Notes: generated from the letters alone by a model not told the origin. A stretch of DNA of 64,000 bases from Pseudomonas sp. MYb118 (GCF_040947875.1 NZ_JBFRXN010000002.1:2728001-2792000), one strand, 5' to 3'. Counted from the stretch's first letter, positions 44,613 to 53,628 are shown. Numbers and translations: made by a program.

Positions 44613-46094
44613 TCAGACCATCATCAGCAGCACGGCGACAAAGATGCTGCCGGCAGAGAAGGTCATGGTCCGAGACGACCAGGTGTTGAACCAACGTTGA
44701 AAGCTGGCGAGATCACGGGACAGAGAAGTGGGTTGGCGAGTCCAGGACTGTTGGTCGAGGCGGAAGAACACGTAGATCTTCACCAGCGCGCCAACGATCT
44801 GGTTGTAATAGAGAATCGCCGGGTAAGCCGGGCCGATCCGGTGACCGGAACAGGACAGCAACAGGGTCAGGATCAGGCGGGTGATGCCGATCCACAGCAG
44901 GTACACCAGGATGAACGCGGTGCCGTACTTGAAGCTGGCGAGCAGCGCCACGGTCAGGCCCAGCAGGGACGTCCACATCGACACGCGCTGATCGAACAGC
45001 ACCAGCGAGGTGAACGCGCCGAGGCGTTTCATCCCCAGGCCCAGGGCGCGGGAGTTCTGCCGCAGGTTGTTGCCGTACCAGCGGAACATCAGCTTGCGGC
45101 TGGCCTTGATGAAGCTCTTCTCCGGCGGGTGTTCCACGGTGTGGATCGCCGCGTCCGGCACGTAAAAGGTGTCGTAGCCCAGGCGCATCAGGCTGAACCA
45201 GCTCGACTTGTCATCACCGGTCAGGAACTTGAAGCGGCCCAGGCGCCAGTGTTGCAGCGAGTCGCTTTCCACGTCGGCGATGAAATCCGGGTTGGTGACC
45301 ACGGAGGCGCGGAACACCGACATCCGTCCGGTCATGGTCAGTACGCGCTTGGACAGGGCCATGGAGCACATGTTGATGTGACGCTGGGCGAAGCGCAGCT
45401 TGTGCCACTCGCTCATGATGTAGCCGCCGCGCACTTCGCAGAATTCGTTGGTGGTCAGGCCGCCGACGTTGCCGAACATCTGGAACCACGGCACGGTCTT
45501 GAGCACCACGCCTTCGGCGAGCACGGTGTCGCCGTCGATCACCGCGACCACGGCACGGTCATCCGGCAGGTGGCGGGAGATGGCGCGGAAACCGTAGGCC
45601 AGGCCGTCGCGCTTGCCGGTGCCGGGAATACGCACGAAGTCGAGTTTGACCCGCTCTGGCGGGTTCATCCGGTTCCACAGGCTTTTCACCAGCAGTTCAT
45701 CGGACATTTCGACGATCGAGCAGACCACGGTGGTCGGCAGGCCGCAGTCGATGGCCTCGCGGATCACCGAGCTGTAGACCTGGGCGGTGGTCAGCGCGTC
45801 GATGCGGAAGCTGGTGACCATCAGGAACACATGGGACGGGTCCGCCGCCTTGCCCAGCTTGCGCACTTTGCGCCGCAGATGCGGGTAGACCACGTACAGA
45901 AACAGCATGCCGCGCACAAAGTGCGTGGCGCCCATCGAGTAGCGCCAGATACCGACGATACCGATCAGGAAAATGAAGTCCTTCGACTCGGAGTCGAACG
46001 TGGACGTGGGCAACGCCGTGGCGATACCCATCAGGAGACTCAAGTAGAACAGCCAACCGGCGGCCTGAAGTAGGCCGTGCTTTAGCCTGTGCAT
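44613..46094 (-). CDS. alg8: alginate polymerase, glycosyltransferase family 2, Alg8
   Basis: The 493-residue inner-membrane processive transferase adds mannuronate from GDP-mannuronate. It has N-terminal membrane helices ([31 protein letters not shown]), a cytosolic GT-A domain with the nucleotide/metal motif VIDGDTV and a processive-synthase-type [15 protein letters not shown] region, then several C-terminal helices. MHRLKHG at 46094 matches the family N-terminus; an ATG at 46103 would add three residues. Neither has a strong ribosome site, possibly because translation is coupled to algD. Confidence 0.95.
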   Translation of the reverse strand: MHRLKHGLLQAAGWLFYLSLLMGIATALPTSTFDSESKDFIFLIGIVGIWRYSMGATHFVRGMLFLYVVYPHLRRKVRKLGKAADPSHVFLMVTSFRIDALTTAQVYSSVIREAIDCGLPTTVVCSIVEMSDELLVKSLWNRMNPPERVKLDFVRIPGTGKRDGLAYGFRAISRHLPDDRAVVAVIDGDTVLAEGVVLKTVPWFQMFGNVGGLTTNEFCEVRGGYIMSEWHKLRFAQRHINMCSMALSKRVLTMTGRMSVFRASVVTNPDFIADVESDSLQHWRLGRFKFLTGDDKSSWFSLMRLGYDTFYVPDAAIHTVEHPPEKSFIKASRKLMFRWYGNNLRQNSRALGLGMKRLGAFTSLVLFDQRVSMWTSLLGLTVALLASFKYGTAFILVYLLWIGITRLILTLLLSCSGHRIGPAYPAILYYNQIVGALVKIYVFFRLDQQSWTRQPTSLSRDLASFQRWFNTWSSRTMTFSAGSIFVAVLLMMV

Positions 46095-46122
46095 AGTTTG
46101 CATCCGTCTCGATCCGTGGAAC

Positions 46123-46224
46123 CTGTAGGAGCGAGCTTGCTCGCGATGAACCTGAGAACACCGCTGGGTGTCAGGTTGCCAGCGTCATCGTTGGCGACCA
46201 TCGCGAGCAAGCTCGCTCCTACAG
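46123..46224. repeat. REPIN between algD and alg8
   Basis: GGAGCGAGCTTGCTCGC and its exact inverse bound about 100 bp in the 141-bp gap after algD. The pair could fold into a long stem in the operon mRNA. Confidence 0.9.
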
Positions 46225-46235
46225 GGAAGGTTGCT

Positions 46236-47552
46236 TTACCAGCAGATCCCTTCGGCGCGACCGTTGGCGCTGGTGGCTTTGGACATGAAGCCGACCAGGT
46301 CGATCACCTGCTTGCCGTGCGGGACTTCCTGCACCAGGGCGCGGAATTTCTCGTCACGGTTACCGAGGATGATCACGTCGGAGTTGTTGATGACATCGTC
46401 GAAGTCAGCGTTGAGCAGGGACGAAACGTGAGGGATCTTCGACTCGATGTAGTCCTTGTTCGCGCCGTGGACGCGGGCGTATTCGACGTTGCTGTCGTAG
46501 ATCTTCAGGTCGAAGCCCTTGCCGATCAGCATTTCGGCCAGCTCCACCAGCGGGCTTTCGCGCAGGTCATCGGTGCCGGCCTTGAAGCTCAGGCCCAGCA
46601 GGGCGACTTTGCGTTTGTCATGGCTGGAGACGATGTCGAAGGCGTTCTGTACCTGGGCCTCGTTGCTGCGCATCAGCGAGTTCAGCAGCGGTGCTTCCAC
46701 GTCCAGGGAACCGGCGCGGTAAGTCAGGGCGCGCACGTCCTTGGGCAGGCAGGAGCCGCCGAAGGCGAAGCCTGGGCGCATGTAGTACTGGGACAGGTTC
46801 AGGGTCTTGTCCTGGCAGACCACGTCCATCACTTCGCGACCATCGACGCCGACGGCCTTGGCGATGTTGCCGATCTCGTTGGCGAAGGTCACCTTGGCGG
46901 CGTGCCAGACGTTGCAGGTGTACTTGATCATCTCGGCGACGGCGATGTCCTTGCGGATGATCGGCGCGTCGAGTTCTTCGTACAGCGATTGCAGGACGTC
47001 GCCCGACGCCTTGTCGAACTCGCCGATGACGGTCATCGGTGGCAGATCGTAGTCGGCAATCGCGGTGCTTTCACGCAGGAACTCAGGGTTTACGGCCACG
47101 CCGAAATCGACGCCGGCTTTCTTGCCCGAGCAATCTTCGAGGATCGGGATGACAACGTTTGCGACGGTGCCCGGCAGCACGGTGCTGCGCACGACGATGG
47201 TGTGACGGGTGGATTTTTCACGCAGGACAAAACCGATTTCGCGGCATACCGCTTCGATGTAGTTCAGTTCCAGGTCGCCGTTCTTCTTGCTCGGCGTGCC
47301 GACGCAGATCATCGACAGGTCGGTATCGCGAATCGCCTCGGCGAAGTTGGTCGTACCGCGCAGACGGCCGGTTTCGATGCCCTTAGCCAGCAGTTCCCCA
47401 AGACCAGGTTCAACGATCGGCGATTTACCGGCGTTGATCATGTCGATCTTGTCCTTGGCGACATCGACGCCAACCACGTCATGGCCCCGAGCAGACAGGC
47501 AACCGGCACAGACTGCACCGACGTAACCCAAACCAAATATGCTGATGCGCAT
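46236..47552 (-). CDS. algD: GDP-mannose 6-dehydrogenase
   Basis: The 438-residue NAD-dependent enzyme oxidises GDP-mannose twice to GDP-mannuronate, the committing step of alginate synthesis. It shows the Rossmann motif MRISIFGLGYVGAVCAGCL, the active-site cysteine in GFAFGGSCLPKD near residue 268, and the C-terminal UDP/GDP-binding domain (GLSFKAGTDDLRESP). The start at 47552 has AGAGGAAA upstream; the longer open frame is leader sequence. As first gene of the operon it is preceded by an 813-bp control region. Confidence 0.97.
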   Translation of the reverse strand: MRISIFGLGYVGAVCAGCLSARGHDVVGVDVAKDKIDMINAGKSPIVEPGLGELLAKGIETGRLRGTTNFAEAIRDTDLSMICVGTPSKKNGDLELNYIEAVCREIGFVLREKSTRHTIVVRSTVLPGTVANVVIPILEDCSGKKAGVDFGVAVNPEFLRESTAIADYDLPPMTVIGEFDKASGDVLQSLYEELDAPIIRKDIAVAEMIKYTCNVWHAAKVTFANEIGNIAKAVGVDGREVMDVVCQDKTLNLSQYYMRPGFAFGGSCLPKDVRALTYRAGSLDVEAPLLNSLMRSNEAQVQNAFDIVSSHDKRKVALLGLSFKAGTDDLRESPLVELAEMLIGKGFDLKIYDSNVEYARVHGANKDYIESKIPHVSSLLNADFDDVINNSDVIILGNRDEKFRALVQEVPHGKQVIDLVGFMSKATSANGRAEGICW

Positions 47553-47647
47553 CGCATTTTCCTCTGTGTTTAATCTAGCCATTACATGGCCGGAGTTAAT
47601 GGTGTTCAGCGGTACTAGTGCACTCGGAAGTGCGGCTGACAGGCGTC

Positions 47648-47676
47648 GCAGTGCCGTGTGCAGGCATATAAGTTCC
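47648..47676 (-). promoter_or_regulatory. probable AlgU (sigma-22) promoter of algD
   Basis: On the minus strand GGAACTT (complement of 47670-47676) matches the AlgU/RpoE -35 element exactly. The -10 expected 16-17 bp downstream is CACTG, a weak match to TCTGA. It lies about 95 bp upstream of the algD start, as in other pseudomonads. Confidence 0.45.
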
Positions 47677-48322
47677 GAGTGTCTAAATAAGTGCACTCAA
47701 GGTGTGCGCAACTAGGCCTTGTTGTTATGACTTGCCCCGTTATGTAGCCGAGTCCTCGTGTTCGAGGTTATTCGGGCAAAACTCGTCAACACTCGATACC
47801 AGGCGCAAGGCCCGTGAATCAAGGGTTGTGGTGCTCGGGAGAGCACGTTTACTGGGGCGCAGTCTTGGCCATATAGGTGATGGCAGTGATGCCTTATCTC
47901 CTTTGCTGCAGGTCTTGCGCAGATCCGTTATTACTGTGGCGAAGTTGATGTGACAGTTTCACCATTCACGTCGCGTCTCTACGTAAGTTATCTCGTACAT
48001 ATCCAGAGATAATCGCTACCGGTGGTATGAGCTATGCATTTGGATGAAGTTCCGACCCACCCATCGCGAATTCTGAAATTTCTTGAAATATTGAAAAAGA
48101 TGGCACTACTTTCAAATTGATGGCACTTGCTGTCTCGTCCTTGTTACACGGGGCCATAAATGCGTGAGATATTTTTGTGCCACTACTGAGAATTATTTTC
48201 AGTGCCACTACTGAAAAAAATGCCCTGAGTCGAGTGAAACTAAAGTTAAAAAGCCGACAGACGGTTTTTTGTCGTCAAAATGCTGACGAGCGGCGGGAAG
48301 GATTTCGCGAGGAGGAGAAGAG

Positions 48323-48354
48323 GGCGCACGACGGGGATTTCGCGGTCGTGCGCC
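48323..48354 (-). terminator. hairpin after yaaA
   Basis: A perfect 10-bp stem GGCGCACGAC / GTCGTGCGCC with a 12-nt loop starts 11 bp beyond the yaaA stop on the minus strand. It is followed by a pyrimidine-rich stretch rather than a pure T run. It would insulate algD regulation from yaaA read-through. Confidence 0.7.
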
Positions 48355-48365
48355 AGGTTGGTGCG

Positions 48366-49145
48366 TTATTCTTCGGCGTGATCGCGAAGGAACACCAGAC
48401 TGTCCGGTTTTGACTGTTCGGCGCTGTAGCGATAGCCCTGGACATCGAATTGCTTGAGGTGCGCCGGATCGTTGATGCGCTCTTCTATAACGAAGCGGCT
48501 CATCATGCCTCGGGCCTTTTTCGCGTAGAAGCTGATGATCTTGTACTGACCGTTCTTCAGGTCCTTGAACTCGGTGTTGATGATGCGTGCGTTCAAGGCG
48601 TTGCGTTTGACCGCCGAGAAATACTCGTTGGAGGCCAGGTTCAGCAGCACATCGTCACCCTGGTCGGCCAGGGCTTCGTTCAGCCATTCGCTGATCCGTG
48701 TGCCCCAGAAGGCGTACAGGTCCTTGCCACGGGCATTGGCCAGCTTGGTGCCCATTTCCAGGCGATACGGCTGCATCAGGTCCAGTGGGCGCAGCAGGCC
48801 ATACAGGCCCGAGAGCATGCGCAGGTGTTGCTGGGCGTAGTCGAAATCGGCTTCGCTGAAGGTCTGGGCGTTCAGGCCGGTATACACATCACCCTTGAAG
48901 GCCAGCAGGGCCTGCTTGGCGTTTTCCGGGGTGAATGCTGGGGTCCAGCTGCCGAATCGCGCGGCGTTGAGGCCGCCGATCTTGTCGGAAACGTGCATCA
49001 ACTCGCTGATCTGCGCCGGCGTCATTTCGCGCAATTGCAGAATCAGCTCCTGGGAATGGTCGAGGTACTGCGGCTGGGTAAAGCGCTGGGTCGCCGGCGG
49101 TGTTTCGTAATCGAGGGTCTTGGCGGGGGAAATCACCATCAGCAT
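48366..49145 (-). CDS. yaaA: peroxide stress protein YaaA (UPF0246)
   Basis: The 259-residue protein begins [17 protein letters not shown] after GGAG, the invariant YaaA start. Family blocks follow: [52 protein letters not shown] [19 protein letters not shown] and [13 protein letters not shown]. In E. coli YaaA lowers intracellular free iron and protects DNA during hydrogen peroxide stress, and it has a DNA-binding helix-hairpin-helix type fold. It is monocistronic. Confidence 0.94.
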   Translation of the reverse strand: MLMVISPAKTLDYETPPATQRFTQPQYLDHSQELILQLREMTPAQISELMHVSDKIGGLNAARFGSWTPAFTPENAKQALLAFKGDVYTGLNAQTFSEADFDYAQQHLRMLSGLYGLLRPLDLMQPYRLEMGTKLANARGKDLYAFWGTRISEWLNEALADQGDDVLLNLASNEYFSAVKRNALNARIINTEFKDLKNGQYKIISFYAKKARGMMSRFVIEERINDPAHLKQFDVQGYRYSAEQSKPDSLVFLRDHAEE

Positions 49146-49255
49146 GAAATCGTCTCCTTTAATCGTGGGGGCGATTCTAGGGGGTTGTGGGGGATGACTC
49201 CAGCTATCGAGGTGATAGGTGATGATCGGCCACAATCCCTGAGTCAATCAGATCC

Positions 49256-49346
49256 CTGTAGGAGCGAGCTTGCTCGCGATGGCGGTGTGTCAGACACACC
49301 AATGGAGGCTGCCCCAATGCCATCGCGAGCAAGCTCGCTCCTACAG
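49256..49346. repeat. REPIN between yaaA and the deacetylase-like gene
   Basis: GGAGCGAGCTTGCTCGC and its inverse, about 40 bp apart, lie in the divergent gap; the promoters of both genes must lie outside or overlap it. Confidence 0.9.
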
Positions 49347-49423
49347 GGGAGTTCGTCTGTGCTGCGGCAATAAGGGCACTATCAGCTATAGTGCCGCGCG
49401 GGTTTTGTTATGGAGACATCCCA

Positions 49424-50548
49424 TTGCGTATCGGTTTGGTAGTTTTCGCCTGGTTGTTGAGTTTCGGTGCGGTGGCGGCGCCGGGCGATGTCGCGACGCT
49501 CGATCGCAGCACCTGGCCCGAGCAGCTCAGCAATCCGACGCTGTTCGACGTCGCCTCGCGCGCGGAAATCCTCATGTTCGCGCGGGTGCTGTGGGCCAGC
49601 GAATCCCTGGACGAGGCCAGCCTGGCCCAGCGCCTGGGACTGCGCACCATTAATATGGAGGCGGTCAACCGCCTGCGCGAGCGTTACTGGCAGCGTCTGC
49701 TGGACAACTACAACCATGCGCAGAAGAGCTGCGACCAGGACGCTTCTTTCTGTTTCCTGGTCGAGGACATGGCCACCCTGCGCGAGCAGGCGCAGAAGTT
49801 CCAGATCAGCGAAGACAGCTACTACATCAAGTGGGCCGAGCCGAGCCGGCTGTTCCACGCGCAGTACCTCGACGAACAACTGCGCAAGGCCGCGCTGTTC
49901 CCGCAGACCAGCAGCGAAGTCGATCGTTTCGGCGACTACGAACGCAATGGCGAGGCGATGCACGACCGTCTGTTCCTGTTGACCTTCGACAGCGGCGCCA
50001 ACGCCGCGCCGGACAACACCGACTGGGTCGCCGATTACCTGCGCAGGAGCAACCTGACCGGTACATTCTTCGTGCTCGGCAAAGACATTCAGGCGCGCCT
50101 GGGCGACCGTTCGGTCAGCAGCCTGCAGGCCACCTATTCCACGCAATGCATCGGCGTGCAAGGCTGGGAGTTCCGGTCCCACAGCCACTGGCAGGACTGG
50201 CAGGACTCGGTGCGGCGCAGCGCCGAACTGGTGAAAAGCAAGTTGCCCGAAAACTATGTGCCGCTGTTCCGTCCACCCGATGGCCAGCGCCGTTCGGACG
50301 CCGCCGGCTTCTTCAGCGCCCAGGGCTTGCAGGTGGCGCTGTGGGATATCGACGCCCAGGATGGCGCCGGCAAACTCAAGGCCAGTCAGAGCGCCCAGCG
50401 GGTGCTGACCCTGATGCTGCTGTGGCGACACGGGGTGATCAACTTCAACGTCAAGCAGGACGGCGTAAAAACGGCGCTGCCCTGGCTGATCACGCAAACG
50501 GCGCCCAGCGGGATCGGTTGGGAAGACTGTCAGGATGCGTTTCGCTGA
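49424..50548 (+). CDS. polysaccharide-deacetylase-family secreted protein with altered metal motifs
   Basis: The start is a TTG at 49424, 8 bp after GGAG, which gives a clean signal peptide (RIGLVVFAWLLSFGAVAA). The 374-residue product has a helical N-part (about 25-180) and a C-terminal NodB-like domain. Motif 1 is LTFDSG where active enzymes have TFDDG, motif 2 is SHSHWQDW instead of HSxxH, while motif 3 FRPPDGQ and motif 4 LWDIDAQD are near normal. Loss of one Asp and the shifted His suggest changed or absent deacetylase activity. It is alone, next to no polysaccharide operon other than alg 2 kb away. Confidence 0.8.
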   Translation: MRIGLVVFAWLLSFGAVAAPGDVATLDRSTWPEQLSNPTLFDVASRAEILMFARVLWASESLDEASLAQRLGLRTINMEAVNRLRERYWQRLLDNYNHAQKSCDQDASFCFLVEDMATLREQAQKFQISEDSYYIKWAEPSRLFHAQYLDEQLRKAALFPQTSSEVDRFGDYERNGEAMHDRLFLLTFDSGANAAPDNTDWVADYLRRSNLTGTFFVLGKDIQARLGDRSVSSLQATYSTQCIGVQGWEFRSHSHWQDWQDSVRRSAELVKSKLPENYVPLFRPPDGQRRSDAAGFFSAQGLQVALWDIDAQDGAGKLKASQSAQRVLTLMLLWRHGVINFNVKQDGVKTALPWLITQTAPSGIGWEDCQDAFR

Positions 50549-50679
50549 ATCTGGAGAACGCCCGTAAACATTGGGTTTGGGGCGATTTTGCGAGGAAATT
50601 CGATGCAGGCGGACTTCCGACTTTAACGGCACATTGCCTGCACGCCAAGGGCTATTCGTCACTCTGAAAAATAAACTTC

Positions 50680-50703
50680 AAAAAAGCGTCAAAGTGCTTT
50701 TTT
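50680..50703 (+). terminator. terminator after the deacetylase-like gene
   Basis: AAAAAAGC / GCTTTTTT form an 8-bp stem over an 8-nt loop, ending in a T run. The GC content of the stem is low, so it may be inefficient. The remaining sequence from 50549 to 50885 holds no other gene that can be supported. Confidence 0.55.
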
Positions 50704-50885
50704 CTGTCATGTGTTTTGGAGTATTACGAAGACAGACCGCCGAAACCTGCGACACAGGTGGCGTCTTCCAAGACCCAGCTTGTGTGCAGTTCACTTGATC
50801 CCTTGCAGGTGAGTTCGGCAGTCCCTTCGAGGCGCAGCGCCGTCAAGGCATTGCGTCGAATGGCTCCCACATAAGGTGACCGAGT

Positions 50886-52280
50886 ATGGATGACCACGGA
50901 CGTAGTTCTTCCTCCAACCAGCCAATCCTCTATGTACTCGATACCAACGTACTGATTCACGATCCCAATGCCCTGCTGAACTTCGAAGAACACCACGTCG
51001 CGATCCCGATGACCGTGCTTGAGGAGCTGGACAAGCTCAAGAGCGGGCATCACAGCGTCGCGGCCGAATGTCGCCAGGCGATCCGCCTGATCGATAAGAC
51101 CCTGGGCGAAGCCAGCCCGGAAGACGTGGAACTGGGTGTGCCGATCCAGCGCGGCAAGAGTGGCCCCAAAGGCTTGCTGTCAATCCTGATGAGCAAGCGT
51201 GAAGAGCCGAACATCATTCTGCCCGAGCACCTCAACGACAACATCATCATCAACCAATTGGTCGACCTGCATGCGCGTCAGCCCAAGCTGCCCGTCGTGC
51301 TGGTGACCAAAGACATCAACATGCGCCTCAAGGCTCGCGCTTGTGGGATCGCGTCCGAGGACTACAGCACCGACCAACTGGTGGACGACGTTTCGTTGCT
51401 GCCCAACGGCTATCACGAGATGAAAGGGTCGTTCTGGGACCTGGTGAGCAAGGTCGAAACCCGCCAGGGCCATGGCCGTACCTGGCACCAGGTGAAACTG
51501 ATCGACAACCTGCCGGCGGTGCACATCAACGAGTTCATCATCGACGAACAGGGTTTCGTCGGCTGGATCAAGGAGATCGAGAACGACCAGCTGCTGATCC
51601 TCGACCTGCACCAGGAACCGCTGCTGCACCAGGAAGCCTGGGGCCTCAAGCCGCGTGACATCTACCAGAGCCTGGCGCTGTTCGCCTTGCTCGATCCGGA
51701 CATCCACCTGGTCAACCTGTCCGGCGCCGCCGGTTCCGGTAAAACCATCCTGGCCCTGGCGGCGGCCATCGAGCAGACCATGGTCAGCAAGCGCTATCGC
51801 CGCATCATCGCCACCCGCAGCGTGCAGGGCCTGGACCAGGAAATCGGTTTCCTGCCCGGCACCGAAGCGGAAAAGATGGAGCCGTGGCTCGGCGCCATTA
51901 CCGACAACCTCGAAGCCTTGCACATGGATGACGAAAGCACCCATGGCAGCGTCGACTACATCCTCAGCAAAGTGCCGTTGCAGTTCAAATCCCTCAACTA
52001 CATCCGCGGGCGCAGCTTCCAGCAGAGCCTGATCCTGATCGACGAATGCCAGAACCTCACCCCGCACCAGATGAAAACCATCATCACCCGTGCCGGTGCC
52101 GGTTCCAAAGTGGTGTGCCTGGGCAACCTGGCACAGATCGACACCCCTTACCTGTCCGCGACCAGCTCCGGGCTGACCTACCTGACCGAGCGCTTCAAGG
52201 ATTTCCCGAACGGCGTTCACATCACCCTGCAAGGGGTGCCACGTTCGATCCTGGCCGAATACGCCGAATCGCATCTGTAA
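50886..52280 (+). CDS. PhoH-family ATPase with N-terminal PIN domain
   Basis: The 464-residue cytosolic protein joins a PIN ribonuclease domain (residues about 14-150; VLDTNVLIHDP gives the first acidic residue, VTKDINMRLKA a later one) to a PhoH helicase-like ATPase domain. Walker A is GAAGSGKT at residues 280-287 and Walker B is LILIDEC near residue 383. Such PIN-PhoH (PhoH2) proteins unwind and cleave RNA in mycobacteria. AAGGTGA precedes the ATG, and a strong terminator follows. It is transcribed alone. Confidence 0.92.
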   Translation: MDDHGRSSSSNQPILYVLDTNVLIHDPNALLNFEEHHVAIPMTVLEELDKLKSGHHSVAAECRQAIRLIDKTLGEASPEDVELGVPIQRGKSGPKGLLSILMSKREEPNIILPEHLNDNIIINQLVDLHARQPKLPVVLVTKDINMRLKARACGIASEDYSTDQLVDDVSLLPNGYHEMKGSFWDLVSKVETRQGHGRTWHQVKLIDNLPAVHINEFIIDEQGFVGWIKEIENDQLLILDLHQEPLLHQEAWGLKPRDIYQSLALFALLDPDIHLVNLSGAAGSGKTILALAAAIEQTMVSKRYRRIIATRSVQGLDQEIGFLPGTEAEKMEPWLGAITDNLEALHMDDESTHGSVDYILSKVPLQFKSLNYIRGRSFQQSLILIDECQNLTPHQMKTIITRAGAGSKVVCLGNLAQIDTPYLSATSSGLTYLTERFKDFPNGVHITLQGVPRSILAEYAESHL

Positions 52281-52288
52281 CCTCAAGC

Positions 52289-52323
52289 AAAGCCGGGTGG
52301 CCGCAGGGTCGCCCGGCTTTTTT
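52289..52323 (+). terminator. terminator of the PhoH-family gene
   Basis: Stem AAAGCCGGG / CCCGGCTTT with a 14-nt loop, followed by six T, starts 9 bp after the stop codon. Confidence 0.88.
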
Positions 52324-52327
52324 GTGC

Positions 52328-52341
52328 TTGATCCAGATCAA
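52328..52341. promoter_or_regulatory. Anr/FNR-type box upstream of moaC
   Basis: TTGATCCAGATCAA is a perfect TTGAT-N4-ATCAA site. It lies 95-108 bp upstream of the moaC start. A possible -10 TACAAT is at 52404-52409, placing the box centre about 80 bp before the expected transcript start. Anaerobic control of molybdopterin synthesis is a sensible inference. Confidence 0.7.
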
Positions 52342-52414
52342 ATTTTAACCAGGCACCTGGTCTGAACCTGCAATCAGGTGTGCGGAAAATTGACCGGCGG
52401 GTTTACAATCGGGG

Positions 52415-52428
52415 CTCCTGATCAGGAG
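52415..52428 (+). promoter_or_regulatory. palindrome containing the moaC ribosome site
   Basis: CTCCTGATCAGGAG is a perfect 14-bp palindrome whose right half AGGAG (52424-52428) is the ribosome site of the GTG-started moaC. In mRNA, CTCCT and AGGAG can pair over a GATC loop and hide the site. Confidence 0.5.
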
Positions 52429-52435
52429 TGAACCT

Positions 52436-52909
52436 GTGCTGACTCATCTCGATTCCCAAGGTCGCGCCCACATGGTGGACGTTACCGAAAAGTCCGTGAC
52501 CTTCCGTGAGGCCACGGCCGAGGCGCGGGTGCGCATGCTGCCGGCGACCCTGCAAATGATCGTCAACGGCGGCCATCCCAAGGGCGACGTGTTCGCCGTG
52601 GCGCGCATCGCCGGCATTCAGGCGGCGAAGAAAACCAGCGATCTGATTCCGCTGTGCCATCCGTTGATGCTGACCGGCGTGAAAGTCGAGCTGAGCGCCG
52701 AAGGCGAAGACCGCGTGCATGTGCGCGCGACCTGCAAACTGTCGGGGCAGACCGGCGTAGAGATGGAAGCGCTGACCGCTGCCAGCGTGGCGGCACTCAC
52801 CATTTATGACATGTGCAAGGCCGTGGATCGTGGCATGACCATCGAAAGCGTGCGTCTGCTGGAGAAACTCGGCGGCAAGAGCGGCCATTACCAGGCGGAC
52901 CAGCCATGA
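52436..52909 (+). CDS. moaC: cyclic pyranopterin monophosphate synthase MoaC
   Basis: The 157-residue enzyme converts the MoaA product to cyclic pyranopterin monophosphate in molybdenum cofactor synthesis. Conserved segments are [42 protein letters not shown] (the active-site Lys and His region) and [21 protein letters not shown]. It starts with GTG 7 bp after AGGAG. The next gene overlaps its end by 4 bp. Confidence 0.96.
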   Translation: MLTHLDSQGRAHMVDVTEKSVTFREATAEARVRMLPATLQMIVNGGHPKGDVFAVARIAGIQAAKKTSDLIPLCHPLMLTGVKVELSAEGEDRVHVRATCKLSGQTGVEMEALTAASVAALTIYDMCKAVDRGMTIESVRLLEKLGGKSGHYQADQP

Positions 52910-53148
52910 AAGTCACTGTGAAGTTTTTTGCGCGCTACCGGGAAGCCCTGGGTGTCGATTCGGTGAAGGTCGAAGGGGCCTTCGCCACGGTCGACGATGT
53001 GCGTGCGTTGCTGGCCCAGCGTGACGGTGCCGACGTGCTCAGCGAGCAGAACCTGATGTGCGCGCGCAACGAAGACCTGTGCCAACTCGACGAGCCGGTG
53101 AGCGACGGCGATGAAGTGGCGTTCTTTCCGACCGTGACCGGGGGCTGA
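52906..53148 (+). CDS. moaD: molybdopterin synthase sulfur carrier subunit MoaD
   Basis: The 80-residue ubiquitin-fold protein carries sulfur as a C-terminal thiocarboxylate. The essential Gly-Gly terminus is present (FFPTVTGG), as is the opening strand [16 protein letters not shown]. Its ATG overlaps the moaC stop (ATGA) and moaE follows 3 bp later, so the three subunits are made together. Confidence 0.95.
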   Translation: MKVTVKFFARYREALGVDSVKVEGAFATVDDVRALLAQRDGADVLSEQNLMCARNEDLCQLDEPVSDGDEVAFFPTVTGG

Positions 53149-53151
53149 GGC

Positions 53152-53604
53152 ATGGCGATTCGCGTGCAGTCCACGGCGTTCGATCCGGGTGCCGAAGTCA
53201 ACGCCATGCACGCCGCCAATGTCGGCGTCGGCGCGGTGGTCAGTTTTGTCGGTTATGTGCGTGACTTCAACGACGGCCTCGATGTGGCCGGGATGTTCCT
53301 GGAACACTATCCGGGCATGACCGAAAAGGCACTCGGCAAGATCGCCGCCGAGGCCGAGCAGCGCTGGCCGCTGCTCAAACTGGAAGTGCTGCACCGCATC
53401 GGCGCCCTGGAACCGGGCGAGCCGATCGTCTTCGTCGGCGCCGCCAGCGCCCACCGCCAGGCCGCCTTCGACGCCTGCAACTTCGTCATGGACTACCTCA
53501 AGACCCGCGCACCGTTCTGGAAAAAGGAAAACACCAGCGACGGGCCGCGTTGGGTCGAAGGGCGCGACAGCGATCATTCGGCGGCGGATCGCTGGAAGCA
53601 GTAG
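53152..53604 (+). CDS. moaE: molybdopterin synthase catalytic subunit MoaE
   Basis: The 150-residue catalytic subunit transfers sulfur from MoaD to cyclic pyranopterin monophosphate. Family blocks are GAVVSFVGYVRDFNDG, FLEHYPGMTEKAL, HRIGALEPGEPIVFVGAASAHR and DYLKTRAPFWKKE with the active-site lysines. It is the last gene of moaCDE; moaA and moaB are not in the window. Confidence 0.95.
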   Translation: MAIRVQSTAFDPGAEVNAMHAANVGVGAVVSFVGYVRDFNDGLDVAGMFLEHYPGMTEKALGKIAAEAEQRWPLLKLEVLHRIGALEPGEPIVFVGAASAHRQAAFDACNFVMDYLKTRAPFWKKENTSDGPRWVEGRDSDHSAADRWKQ

Positions 53605-53628
53605 TTTCTGCGGCGCCTGTAAAAACCT

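Larger units (their letters stand above)
47553..48365. promoter_or_regulatory. long algD upstream regulatory region
   Basis: No credible gene lies in this 813-bp gap. The promoter-proximal part (47600-47720) has an AlgU-type -35 and repeated AGTGCACTC. The distal part (47990-48260) is AT-rich with several TGGCACT / TGCCACTACTGA repeats. Far-upstream regulator sites are known at algD in P. aeruginosa (AlgR, AmrZ and others), so the length fits; which regulators bind here is not determined. Confidence 0.6.

Noticed and set aside
41899..44700. Open frame of 933 codons on the plus strand across algK and alg44
   Set aside because: It crosses two well-recognised alginate genes and their junction and resembles no protein.
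48285..48293. AlgR-like site (CCGCTCGTC on the minus strand, one mismatch)
   Set aside because: A nine-base near match is expected by chance in this GC-rich DNA, and it lies about 640 bp from the promoter, beside the yaaA terminator.
50571..50798. Small plus-strand frame between the deacetylase-like gene and the PhoH-family gene
   Set aside because: No ribosome site, runs through a terminator-like hairpin, and the translation has no recognisable features.
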